The position numbers were made by a program, and so were the translations under genes. Source: Bacteroides sp. (GTDB taxonomy: Bacteria > Bacteroidota > Bacteroidia > Bacteroidales > Bacteroidaceae). Taken from it: a stretch of 64,000 bases of DNA. Position 1 is the stretch's first letter. Every line of letters begins with the position of its first letter. The DNA lies in contig JAJBTC010000018.1 of NCBI GenBank assembly GCA_020861095.1, positions 1 to 64,000 of the forward strand, read 5' to 3'. Positions 9,444 through 18,617 of the stretch are shown here, piece by piece. Under the pieces are notes generated by a model that had not been told where the DNA came from, ran no database searches, and saw only the letters and a program-made list of their open reading frames with translations.

Positions 9444-11278
9444 TCATTTTTCCCCTAAATAGTACGACGGCACCGGTGCCTGCGGATATCCCATGCTCCG
9501 ATGCAATACATAGCTCCGGTAGAGCGGGTCCTGCATCAATGTCACCCGGCGGTCCCGTGCCGGAACATTCGTCCGGTAGATACGCAGTTCACCCGGTAAA
9601 GCAGTAATCACCTCTTCCCGCCAGTCGCCATCCCTATCGGCAATCAGGACAATGTCTCCTTCTATGCCTTCGGTTAGGATCTCTCCCTGCCATTTCCAGA
9701 TGCTTTGGCTACGTCCGTCGGACGAGGAAGAGGCTCCCCAGCGGTTATCGTCGCCCCGGAAAGTTTCCCGCAACAGATCGGCATCCCACCACACCCAGTT
9801 GCAGCAACCCGGTACCTCCTCGTGGGTGGTATTCAGTTTCTTTCCATCGGCGGTAAGCAGGTATTTGTCCGTACTGCCTCCTTTGCGGTCTTCACTGGCA
9901 AAGCATTCCAGTCCCGGATGTTCCGGATCGAAATCAGCCACCATACCGTCTCCCACATGATAGGTGGTATGTCCGATGCCCCAGATCAGTTCACCGGTAC
10001 GGGCATCCACCACAGACACCCCCGGCCGTCTTCTTTTTTGGGTTCGCTCACCATAAACACCTGCATCCCTTCCCTGTCCGGGTGGAGTTTGCACAGATAG
10101 GCCTTATCGCTGTGTCCGAGACCGGAAGACCAGAGCAGCGTACCGTTGTCGTCCAGCATACAGGAGCCCAGCAGGATCTCATCCCTTCCGTCACCGTCTA
10201 CATCCGCCGCTACCATGCTGTGTGCCCCCATGCTCCGTACCACAGGGTTCTCTTCATCACCGTCCCACCGCCAAAGTCGTTCCAGCTCACCGCCCCGGAG
10301 TTGCCAGGCATCCACCACCATCAGTTTATAGGTACCCCGTGCCGCCAGGATACAGGGCGTTTTCCCGTCCAGGTAGGCCATACCGATCTGGTTGCGGTTC
10401 TGACGGATCAGGTTGCCGTACCGGTCGTTCCGTTCGGGCCAGTCGACACGAGCGATCTCTTTTCCGGTCATCCCATCCAATACAGAGAGGTATTCACTTC
10501 CACCGCAGACCCTTCCTTTCTCATTTTTCACATAATCATCTCCCGCGGTTTTGATCGCAATCTCTGCACGGCCATCCCCATCGAAATCATACACTACAAA
10601 CGGAGAATACCAGATGCCCGGCTCTATGCCCGGTCCCATATCGTAGGTCCACAGGTAGGTGCCATCACTCAGATAAGCAGAGATCTTGTAGGTGATCCCG
10701 GTTGTATCGCCCGGCATACCCGGATCTACATTGGAAGAGGGCGTACGTACAATATAATCATAGATACCGTCTCCGTTCAGATCGGCCAGGGCCACCTTTC
10801 CCGCTTTGTCTTCATTCCGCAGGCGAATGGAGGTGTAGTTGGAAAAAACGTCCCGGTCCACTTCGACCTCCCCTTCGGAAGCTACCGCTTTTCCCCGTAC
10901 CATAGGTACCACTCTGTACGTAGCCTTTTCCGTCCACGGAGTGGTATCGGTAAAGTCACAGGTCTGCGTCACAGGCAGGGAAGTCAGCCTGCGACTTTTC
11001 CCGTCCTGTATGCGATACACATGAAACGCGGTAGCAGGATCATCTGTATCCAGCAGTCGCCAGCTCAGATACACACCCTGCCCGTCCCGCGAAGGAACAG
11101 CCGCCAGACCTCTGTCCAGATTTTCACGCACGCGTTCGGTAGCAAACCCTTCCACCAACGGTTTGGGTTCGTGGCGGGGGTCCAGGATCTCATAAAAATA
11201 ATAGCGTTCGCGGGGGTCCTGCGCAAACAGGTTGATAGTGGATAGCAGCAATGCCAACCCTATAAAAAGTCTTCTCAT
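9444..11278 (-). CDS. PL11 rhamnogalacturonan lyase, frameshifted
   Basis: PL11 endo-lyases cut rhamnogalacturonan I by beta-elimination, leaving unsaturated galacturonic acid. The N-terminal part reads from the ATG at 11278 with a signal peptide (MRRLFIGLALLLSTINLFAQ), the ENLDRGLAAVPSRDG motif and calcium-binding DLNGDGIYDY, DFDGDGRAEI and DVDGDGRDEI loops of the beta-propeller. After about residue 418 (SEPKKEDGR) the frame is lost. The correct continuation GVSVVDARTGELIWGIGH runs in another frame to 9444. The break is at five C (10019-10023) where six would restore the frame. The span of 1835 bases is one short of 612 codons, giving the usual length of about 611 residues. Confidence 0.9.
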
Positions 11279-11287
11279 GGTGGTAGT

Positions 11288-11376
11288 ATTTTATTTACGA
11301 TTGAAGTAACACCTTTTAATTATCGCCTGAATAGACTAACTTCAATCGTAAATCGTAAATCCGTCAATCGTAAATA
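11288..11376. repeat. TCGTAAAT short-repeat pair
   Basis: TTTACGATTGAAGT at 11293-11306 faces TTCAATCGTAAATCGTAAAT at 11341-11360 and another copy after it. These are the flanks of the palindrome-element family without its palindromic core, perhaps a deletion product. The array overlaps the 3' end of the GH106 gene. Confidence 0.6.
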
Positions 11377-14185
11377 TCTTCACTGGTCCCAGCAACCCAC
11401 TCGCTACCGGCTGCCAATGTCCGTATCCGGTAGATTTATAATGTATATCCACCAGGTTGATCTCTTTGAATTTTCTCCAGGGAATTCCCTGCCGGTCCAT
11501 ATCCGCAATGCGATTGGCAGGCAGGTTGGTCACCTCTACTTCTATGGTATTCTCTCCGGGACGCAGGTAGCTTCCGATCCGGCAACGGTAGGGAACAGCA
11601 AACAGTACGGCTACTTCTTCTCCATTGATACGCACCCGCGCACTTTCCCGTACATCTCCCAGATCCAACACCCAGTCCGTAGCATCCGTGTCCTCGACCC
11701 GGAACGTGGTGGAATAACAGGCCGTGGCCATGGTACGTTCTACGTTTTCCGCGGAGAGTTCCGTCCAGGAGCCCAGGGACACGGCAGCAGGCGCACCGGT
11801 CACTTCCGGTACACTCTCCACAAACCGGAACTCCCACACTCCGTCCAGGGAGATCTCTTTGCCTCCGGCTGTGAAATAGTTCCATTCTTTTTCATCTACC
11901 GTCTTTTCGGTATAGGTGCGCAGGATGACAGATTCGCCCGAAGCCAGTTGCAGGTAGACCTCCACCTGCCCGTCACGCTGCCGCAGGCGGGCTTTCCCTT
12001 TTTCTCCGGTCATTGGATCGTAGAGCATAGCCGAAGTCGCAGGTACAGCCAGCGGTATCCATCCGTCCGTATCCTGCGGGCAAAGTGCCGAGATAAAGTA
12101 ATGATGCCCTTCCGAATTGCTCCGGCGGATCATACTCAGTCCGTATTTGCTCTTCATCCGTTCCGGAAGGATACCGGTCTTTGCCAGGAATATACTATCG
12201 TTGTGATAGCCGTAGATCATTCCCGCAGGAGATACATCCCCCCATTGGAAAATCTCTTTCAGGGCAGTCTCCCGCTTTTTCTTCTCTTTCATTCCGGGCA
12301 CCGTATGCGGGAAAGAATGCAGGAACACGATCGTAGCTCCCTCCTGCGCCAGTTGCACCAACCGGGCCGCCACATCCTCCGGCATCGTCTCTGTCCGGGG
12401 CACGATCAGCCCTTTGTAAACAGTTCCTGCGGAAGTGATGAGTTTCCCGTCCCTACAGATCAGGTCCCGGACAAAACGATCCGAAATATAATCCATATCA
12501 TACCCCGCGTTGTAAAGGGTATGCACAGTAGCTATAAATTCCGGCGCACGCCTTGCCATTTTGTGGATATCAAACATCAGCAAGGTTCCGTCCTGCTGCG
12601 CCCACATATCATACACAGGCAGGTAGAGCAGGAAGTCATTGTCCGGTTCTCCCATCTGCAGGAAACTCTGACAACGGCTTATATAGTCGAAAAACGCAGG
12701 GGCATCCCGCCAGATCGGGTTGGTCGGACTCATATCCACCGTAGCGTAGAACTTCCACCCCGGCCACTCCACTTCCCGGGGCGAATAGGTGGTTCCGTGA
12801 AAATAGGCACGGTTCACTCCGGAAACGAACAACAGGTCGATCTCCGGTTTGCATTGCGAGAGGGAAGTGCGGAAATGTTCGGTCAGCCACGTAAATGTCT
12901 CTGCCGAGGTATAAGGCTTTCCGGCGATATGTGCCGCCGAAGAGGCGTATTTCAACATCGAAAGGTCGGAGTCATTGGGTCGGGTAAGTGAATCTTTGCG
13001 CAAGCCCCGGATACCGAAATCCGTGATACCGAATCCTTCGCATTCGGGAACATCTACTGTTGCGTACAAGTCGATCAGGTTACCGGGTGAGCCATGCGCC
13101 TGATTGCGTGTCTTTGCTCCGTGTCTATGCGCCCACTCTGTCCATTGCCGGGTAAAATTCTCCAGCAACAACTCGGCCATCGTCTCCCGGTAATCAGCAA
13201 TCACATCCCGGGTCAGCCGGTTTTTCTCCGCCATAGGCAGATTGTACTGGGACATTCCCCGGACATAGTCACGGGTGGCTGCCTCATCCAGGAATTCGGG
13301 CAGATACATCTCCATCTGATACCCACGGCGTCGGGCGAACTCATCGAAAAACCCTTCGGTCCAGTTGGCGCCGTATACTTCGTAGGAGTCATTGAAGAAA
13401 TGCTCCGGATAAGGAGTAGCGGTGCGGGAAAAAGCCTCCTCAAACCGTTGCAGGTAATTGCTGACTGCTCTGGCAGAAAGATGATCCATGACATATCCCT
13501 CTCCACCCGGAGCGGCGCGTTTGACCTTCTGCAACGTCTTTCCACAGAAAGCAGCGATCAGCCGCCATTCTCCTTCCCCGTAAGGAGCTTTCCAGTCCAA
13601 TGTCCCGTCCGGCTGTACCCGGTCGGTCAGATCCAGAGGACGCATTTTCATTATCCCCATGGTTTTCCCATAAGGTTCGGCAGGTGGAAAGGCCATCACC
13701 CGCTCCAGACGAGCGTACGGAGGCTGGTTTTCGTCTGCCACCGGGATCTTTTCCGCAAATGGGCTGCCACATGGTATCTGATATTCCAGGACAAGCAACC
13801 GGGAAGCCGCATCTTCGATGCTTACTTCCGGGCCACCGAACGGCCAGCCCGTACCTGTATTCATGTCGATCTGTAGTCCGAGTCGTTTCCCTTCTTCCAG
13901 GGTATGGCGGATCATCTCCATCCACTCGTCGGAAAGATGCCGCAATTCTTTATCATCCATTCCCTGAACACCGTAGATCGGAGTGATCTCCAGGGCTCCC
14001 AAACCAGCACGGGCATATTCTTCCAGGTTGTAAGTCAGATTGTCCCGGTCTACTGCGCTACCCATCCACCACCAACGGGCACCTGGACGGGATTCTGTTC
14101 TTATTTCCGGCCAGTCGGTTTGCTGGGCATTCAGAGACAAACTGATGACGGTAAGGATGAAAAGAAATAGAGTATACAGTTTCAT
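11342..14185 (-). CDS. GH106 alpha-L-rhamnosidase
   Basis: 947 residues with a signal peptide (MKLYTLFLFILTVISLSLNA). The start of the mature protein, RPGARWWWMGSAVDRDNL, and the following EEYARAGLGALEITPIYG are typical of GH106 inverting alpha-L-rhamnosidases, which have a TIM barrel with accessory beta-sandwich domains. The C-terminal region (about 780-947, with WVLDLGDVRESARVRINGEE) is a jelly-roll carbohydrate-binding-like domain. It would release L-rhamnose from the ends of rhamnogalacturonan oligosaccharides, feeding the rha genes. A promoter-like TATTTTTG (14210-14217) lies 25 bases upstream of the start, so the gene probably has its own transcript. Which linkage is cut cannot be decided. 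Confidence 0.92.
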   Translation of the reverse strand: MKLYTLFLFILTVISLSLNAQQTDWPEIRTESRPGARWWWMGSAVDRDNLTYNLEEYARAGLGALEITPIYGVQGMDDKELRHLSDEWMEMIRHTLEEGKRLGLQIDMNTGTGWPFGGPEVSIEDAASRLLVLEYQIPCGSPFAEKIPVADENQPPYARLERVMAFPPAEPYGKTMGIMKMRPLDLTDRVQPDGTLDWKAPYGEGEWRLIAAFCGKTLQKVKRAAPGGEGYVMDHLSARAVSNYLQRFEEAFSRTATPYPEHFFNDSYEVYGANWTEGFFDEFARRRGYQMEMYLPEFLDEAATRDYVRGMSQYNLPMAEKNRLTRDVIADYRETMAELLLENFTRQWTEWAHRHGAKTRNQAHGSPGNLIDLYATVDVPECEGFGITDFGIRGLRKDSLTRPNDSDLSMLKYASSAAHIAGKPYTSAETFTWLTEHFRTSLSQCKPEIDLLFVSGVNRAYFHGTTYSPREVEWPGWKFYATVDMSPTNPIWRDAPAFFDYISRCQSFLQMGEPDNDFLLYLPVYDMWAQQDGTLLMFDIHKMARRAPEFIATVHTLYNAGYDMDYISDRFVRDLICRDGKLITSAGTVYKGLIVPRTETMPEDVAARLVQLAQEGATIVFLHSFPHTVPGMKEKKKRETALKEIFQWGDVSPAGMIYGYHNDSIFLAKTGILPERMKSKYGLSMIRRSNSEGHHYFISALCPQDTDGWIPLAVPATSAMLYDPMTGEKGKARLRQRDGQVEVYLQLASGESVILRTYTEKTVDEKEWNYFTAGGKEISLDGVWEFRFVESVPEVTGAPAAVSLGSWTELSAENVERTMATACYSTTFRVEDTDATDWVLDLGDVRESARVRINGEEVAVLFAVPYRCRIGSYLRPGENTIEVEVTNLPANRIADMDRQGIPWRKFKEINLVDIHYKSTGYGHWQPVASGLLGPVKIFTIDGFTIYD

Positions 14186-14209
14186 ACAGAATTCTTTCTA
14201 TGTGTTTGA

Positions 14210-14217
14210 CAAAAATA
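14210..14217 (-). promoter_or_regulatory. Promoter -7 element for GH106
   Basis: TATTTTTG on the minus strand matches TAnnTTTG and would place the transcription start about 15-20 bases before the ATG at 14185. No clear -33 TTTG is visible. Confidence 0.5.
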
Positions 14218-14287
14218 GGGAAAGCCGGATGTAAGGTGAAGTTTATTTCAACTCTGCGAAGGCACATCCTATATGTTACAAATATAT

Positions 14288-14633
14288 GGAAATTTACGAT
14301 TTACGGATGTACGATGTATTCCTTTGTCACGACCCTTATCCGATGATTGACACCAGGGAATGTTCGACAATGTATGACTGGAACTGGTAGCATCGACCTG
14401 TAGAAACGCACGGCGTGCGTCTCCGCGACATACGTCTCATAAAACAAGCTATGTATCTTCACGGTGTAGGTTACCACACAATCAGATAGATTCTATGTAG
14501 TTGTGACAACCCCAGACAGCATATATTTCCATTCGGCACGCGGAGACGCACGCCGTGCGTCTCTACAAATGGATGCCTCCCCAAGATATGTAACTTCAAT
14601 CGTAAATCGTAAATCGTCCATTCGTAAATCTCT
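14288..14633. repeat. Palindrome repeat element upstream of GH106
   Basis: TTTACGAT repeats at 14291-14318 and TCGTAAAT repeats at 14594-14633 flank a left palindrome at 14400-14428 (GTAGAAACGCACGGCG...) and a right one at 14543-14567. The last 83 bases of the middle (14463-14545, with CAGATAG and CTATGTAGTTGTGACAACCC) recur in reverse orientation in the copy at 37.3 kb. Confidence 0.85.
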
Positions 14634-17267
14634 TCATTTTCCCAGTTCCAGGCACCCCATAATAAAAGGTCCTGTCGCTTTGGCATCGTTGTCCCGCATC
14701 TTCTCACCGATATAGTATTCAAAACTACCGTCGCGATAGGGATGTCCGCCCAAGCCACCGACCTGGCAGCAACGGGTCAGTGTCAGGGTACCATCCGGAT
14801 TTTCAACAAGTAATTTCTCTTTCAGACCGTTGAATGCTTTTTCCGCAACCTTCCGGTATTCCGGGCCGATGTATCCTTTGTTCACCGCTTTGGCATAGGC
14901 ATACATACATTGTGTAGTGACGGATGCCTCCGGGAAATTTCCTTCCCGTTCGGGCTGGTCGAGTACCTGATACCAGAGCCCGGCTTTGTCCTGATATTTC
15001 GGCAGGGTATCTGCAAGTCTCTGTATCCAGGAGATCATATCAATGCGGGCGGGATGCTGCTGGGGAATATAGTCCAGTACATCTACCAGTGCCATGTACC
15101 ACCAGCCGATACTCCGGCCCCAGAAGTTGGGAGAATGGCCCGTTTCGGGATCGGCCCACCGCTGGCTCTTGCTTTCGTCCCAGGCATGGTGGTACAATCC
15201 GGTCTTTTCGTCATACGTATGTTTGTGACAGAGCCTGAACTGCTTCACCGCCTCTTCGATCCATTCCGGCTGGTCGAATTCCGCTCCGTAACGCGCCAGG
15301 AAAGGGGAAGCCATATACAGACCGTCGAGCCAGATCTGGTGTGGATAGATCAGCTTGTGCCAGTAGGCCCCTTCCAGCGTACGGGGGTGATTTTTCATCT
15401 GACAGATCAGTGATTCTATCCCCAGTTTGTATTTCTCTTTTCCGGTGACACGGTACAGATCGAACAAAACCTTGCCCGCGTTGATGTAATCGATATTATA
15501 CGTCTCCACCTGGTGCAGGTGGATCACGCCCTCGTCGTTGATCAACGAATCGGCCCACTGCTCCACATAGTCAAAATAGCGCTGCTCGCCCGTAACCTCC
15601 CACATACGCAGCATGGCACAGCATCCTACGCCCTGCGCGTATCCGAAGAAAAGACGTTTGCCATGATCCAGTTGCCAGGCCTCCGGGAAACGGCGCATTT
15701 CCGAGTCGGCAAACCAGCGGGCATACGTATCCGGCGCGAAGTCGTCCGTACGAAAAGGAACGGCAGGCAGCCCGGCCCCGTTGCACAGGTTGACCCGGAA
15801 GAAGGTTCCGTATCCGTAGCGCACAGCTACCGGCTCTGCGACCTGCGGAGCAGAAACCTCTAAGGTATTGTCTCCTGTGATCACAGCCGTAGCCGGATAG
15901 AAGCGCGCGTCGGCACCCGAAACAAAGAATCCGTGGACAGCCTCGCCATCGGAAGTACACAGGCCTCCGTCTGTATAGTCAAAAGTCACTGTTACTTCCG
16001 GACCATTTACTTCCATACGTTTGTATAAAGGTCCGGAGTAAGTCACCTGCTTATTGTATTGTCTGGCAAGTGCCCAGCGGGCCAGCCGCTCTCCTACCGG
16101 CCTCTTGTCGCGGGGATGGATATCGGTAGAGTCGGCCACATCCGTGGGCACCACCATTCCTGTATAAGGTACACGCTGCCAGATTTTCAGTTGGGCTTCC
16201 CGGATGCCTGCCGGTTGCCTGTAATGCGGAGCGATCTGCACAAAATAGAAAGGCAGTTCCGGCTGCTTCCAGGCCGCGCGCCAGCTACCGATCAGGTCTG
16301 TAAACACCTCCTGATAGTCTTCGCAACGGATCGCGTTGGACTCCCCCTGATACCAGATAGTGCCACGTATGGTATAGGGAATCAGGGGAGCAATCATACC
16401 GTTCCACAACGTAGCAGGCACTTTGCATTCATCCTTCTTACGCTTCACCTGCGCGGCAGCGAACTCTTCCAGCACACCGCTATACAACGGTTTGCTCTCC
16501 ATCACAGGCAAGGGCATCCACGACTCGGCATGGGTACCGCCCCAGGTAGACTGGATCATTCCCACCGGCACCCCTAATTCTTTATATAATTTACGTCCGA
16601 ACGTAAATCCGACAGCGGTAAAGTCTTTCAGGTTTTCCGGTTTGCATACGACCCACCGGCCCACACAATCGTCCTTTTCTCCGTCCGGAGCCAGCTGGTG
16701 CTCTACATGAAACAGCCGGATCTCAGGATAATCGGCATCTTTGAGCTCCTCTTCTTCCCCGATCATGCCGGTCTTCCACTTCATCTGCGGATCACGCATT
16801 ACCGGGAACTCCATATTGGATTGTCCGCTACACAGCCACACCTCACCGATCAGTACATGGTTCAGAGTAAGGGTGTTCCTGCCGGAAACAGTGATCTGTT
16901 GCCCGGTACAAGCCGAGGGAGTATCGAGTTCCAGCATCCATCTGCCTTCGGCGGATGCCTGAGCGGTATACGAACGATCGTTCCAAGAGACGGCAACAGT
17001 TACCGCTTCACCCGGAGAGGCTTTGCCCCAGACAGCCACCCGGCTGTTTTGTTGCAAGACCAGATGATCCGAAAAAAGAGAAGGAAGAGACACTTGTGCC
17101 TGCACAGGCAGCAGACAAATCAGTACAAACAGAAAGATCGATGCAGAGCGAAAAAGACGAAGAGATCTACGTAGGGACGATGCAACAGGTAATACATCTG
17201 CATCCCCGTGTGTCTTATCTATACTTCTGCAAAATGGTTCCTGTGGGTTAATCCAGTGAATGTTCAT
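14634..17267 (-). CDS. SGNH/sialate O-acetylesterase-like domain fused to GH105
   Basis: 877 residues with two catalytic modules. Residues 60-505 are an SGNH carbohydrate esterase (sialate O-acetylesterase-like): nucleophile Ser150 in LCSGQSNMEF, TWGGTHAESW and WYQGESNA blocks, and Asp382/His384 in STDIHPRDKRP. Residues 512-877 are a GH105 unsaturated uronyl hydrolase (NIDYINAGKVLFDL, FWGRSIGWWYMALVDVLDYI, RDGSFEYYIGE). One polypeptide could therefore remove an O-acetyl group and the unsaturated galacturonic acid. The hydrophobic export segment starts only near residue 42, after a polar N-terminus; no nearer ATG or GTG exists, so the start at 17267 stands, but the extension is odd. Confidence 0.88.
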   Translation of the reverse strand: MNIHWINPQEPFCRSIDKTHGDADVLPVASSLRRSLRLFRSASIFLFVLICLLPVQAQVSLPSLFSDHLVLQQNSRVAVWGKASPGEAVTVAVSWNDRSYTAQASAEGRWMLELDTPSACTGQQITVSGRNTLTLNHVLIGEVWLCSGQSNMEFPVMRDPQMKWKTGMIGEEEELKDADYPEIRLFHVEHQLAPDGEKDDCVGRWVVCKPENLKDFTAVGFTFGRKLYKELGVPVGMIQSTWGGTHAESWMPLPVMESKPLYSGVLEEFAAAQVKRKKDECKVPATLWNGMIAPLIPYTIRGTIWYQGESNAIRCEDYQEVFTDLIGSWRAAWKQPELPFYFVQIAPHYRQPAGIREAQLKIWQRVPYTGMVVPTDVADSTDIHPRDKRPVGERLARWALARQYNKQVTYSGPLYKRMEVNGPEVTVTFDYTDGGLCTSDGEAVHGFFVSGADARFYPATAVITGDNTLEVSAPQVAEPVAVRYGYGTFFRVNLCNGAGLPAVPFRTDDFAPDTYARWFADSEMRRFPEAWQLDHGKRLFFGYAQGVGCCAMLRMWEVTGEQRYFDYVEQWADSLINDEGVIHLHQVETYNIDYINAGKVLFDLYRVTGKEKYKLGIESLICQMKNHPRTLEGAYWHKLIYPHQIWLDGLYMASPFLARYGAEFDQPEWIEEAVKQFRLCHKHTYDEKTGLYHHAWDESKSQRWADPETGHSPNFWGRSIGWWYMALVDVLDYIPQQHPARIDMISWIQRLADTLPKYQDKAGLWYQVLDQPEREGNFPEASVTTQCMYAYAKAVNKGYIGPEYRKVAEKAFNGLKEKLLVENPDGTLTLTRCCQVGGLGGHPYRDGSFEYYIGEKMRDNDAKATGPFIMGCLELGK

Positions 17268-17296
17268 GGTTCTGTGTGTTTATCAGGTTCACGCTA

Positions 17297-17304
17297 CAAA
17301 AATA
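17297..17304 (-). promoter_or_regulatory. Promoter -7 element for the esterase-GH105 gene
   Basis: TATTTTTG on the minus strand (plus CAAAAATA) matches TAnnTTTG about 30 bases before the ATG at 17267, giving a short leader. It lies in the divergent gap shared with argR. Confidence 0.5.
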
Positions 17305-17445
17305 ACTCATTCATTCAGTCAACCCGGTCCGTATTTTGACGGTTATCTTATGTGTTTTGCCACTTCGCCTGAACCATTATGCATTATTTTTGTATAAAAA
17401 GGAAGAAAAAGGGCTGTTTATGTATATTCTTTCCGGAATATTCCC

Positions 17446-17453
17446 TAATTTTG
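17446..17453 (+). promoter_or_regulatory. Promoter -7 element for the arg genes
   Basis: TAATTTTG matches TAnnTTTG 28 bases before the chosen ATG of argR at 17481. A -33 TTTG is not evident. An element here makes the upstream in-frame ATG at 17379 unlikely to be translated. Confidence 0.5.
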
Positions 17454-17480
17454 CGTCGATATCAGAATAATTATATAGAA

Positions 17481-17951
17481 ATGAAGAAGAAAGCAAGCCG
17501 GTTAGATGCCATCAAGATGATTATCTCCAGCCAGGAAATAGGCTCACAGGAAGAACTGCTTCAGGCTCTTTCCGCAGAAGGGTTCGAGCTTACTCAGGCT
17601 ACGCTGTCACGAGACCTGAAACAACTGAAAGTGGCCAAGGCAGCCAGTACCCATGGTAAATATGTATATGTATTGCCCAATGATATTATGTACAAACGTT
17701 CCACAGGGATGAGTGCGACGGAAATGGTGATGAATACCGGATTTGTATCTCTGGAATTTTCCCGCAACATAGCTGTGATCAGGACACGCCCGGGATATGC
17801 GAGCAGCATGGCGTATGACATAGATAAAACGGAATTCAAGGAGATCTTAGGCACGGTAGCAGGGGATGATACGATCATTCTGGTGCTGCGTGAAGAGGTA
17901 CAGCCCGACCAGGTGCGTAAGTTGCTTTCGACGATCATACCGTCTCTCTGA
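17481..17951 (+). CDS. argR: Arginine repressor
   Basis: 156 residues from MKKKASRLDAIKMIISSQEI. An in-frame ATG at 17379 would add 34 unrelated residues and precede the likely promoter, so 17481 is chosen. The N-terminal winged helix (residues 5-70, with the recognition part FELTQATLSRDLKQLKVAK) binds ARG boxes. The C-terminal domain (about 85-156, with RTRPGYASSMAYDID and GTVAGDDTIILVLRE) hexamerises and binds L-arginine through a GDD motif. It heads the arginine cluster and the next gene follows after 36 bases, so it probably regulates its own operon. Activator roles exist in the family. Confidence 0.95.
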   Translation: MKKKASRLDAIKMIISSQEIGSQEELLQALSAEGFELTQATLSRDLKQLKVAKAASTHGKYVYVLPNDIMYKRSTGMSATEMVMNTGFVSLEFSRNIAVIRTRPGYASSMAYDIDKTEFKEILGTVAGDDTIILVLREEVQPDQVRKLLSTIIPSL

Positions 17952-17987
17952 CCTTATACGTAACTATATCAAGTACCGAAAGAATCA

Positions 17988-18584
17988 ATGGATATAAAGA
18001 TAGATGTCATGGTGGCCGACTCTTCGCATGAGATATATGTCGACACCATTCTGGATACGATCACTGAAGCCGCGAAAGTACGCGGCACAGGGATCGCCAA
18101 ACGTACGCATGAATACGTAACGCAGAAGATGAAAGAGGGGAAAGCCATCATCGCGTTGCATGGCGATGAGTTTGCCGGTTTCTGTTACATCGAGAGCTGG
18201 GGCAACAAGCAATATGTAGCCAACTCGGGCCTGATCGTCGTGGAGAAATTCCGCGCACAGGGGCTTGCCAAGCGTATCAAACAGGCTGCTTTCACCCTTT
18301 CCCGCCTGCGGTGGCCCAACGCGAAACTATTTGGTCTTACGAGTGGAGGAGCCGTGATGAAGATCAATACGGAACTGGGATATGTACCGGTTCCTTTTTC
18401 TGAGCTGACAGACGATGAAGCGTTCTGGAAAGGATGCGAAGGATGTGTCAACCACGATGTGCTGGTACGTACCGAACGGAAATACTGCATCTGTACGGCC
18501 ATGCTGTACGATCCGGAGAAACATCCGGAAGGTCAGTCCACCTTAACACTAAAAAGTGAAGAGGATACAACCTCCGCTGAGTAA
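17988..18584 (+). CDS. GNAT acyltransferase, probable N-acyl-glutamate synthase
   Basis: 198 residues of the GNAT fold. Residues 25-140 carry the acyl-CoA-binding signature around VVEKFRAQGLAKRIKQAAF (Q/RxxGxA/G type). Position between argR and argG suggests the first step of arginine synthesis, N-acylation of glutamate. Several Bacteroides are known to use N-succinyl rather than N-acetyl intermediates (the succinylornithine transcarbamylase of B. fragilis), so the donor could be succinyl-CoA; the sequence does not settle this. A cluster of cysteines near residues 147-169 (CEGCVN, CICTA) is unusual for a GNAT. Cytoplasmic. Confidence 0.75.
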   Translation: MDIKIDVMVADSSHEIYVDTILDTITEAAKVRGTGIAKRTHEYVTQKMKEGKAIIALHGDEFAGFCYIESWGNKQYVANSGLIVVEKFRAQGLAKRIKQAAFTLSRLRWPNAKLFGLTSGGAVMKINTELGYVPVPFSELTDDEAFWKGCEGCVNHDVLVRTERKYCICTAMLYDPEKHPEGQSTLTLKSEEDTTSAE

Positions 18585-18617
18585 TTCATTTGTAGAAAAA
18601 ATTAAACGAATTAAGAT

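Noticed and set aside
17379..17480. Upstream start for argR
   Set aside because: The extra 34 residues are not part of the ArgR fold, and the promoter-like TAATTTTG lies within them.
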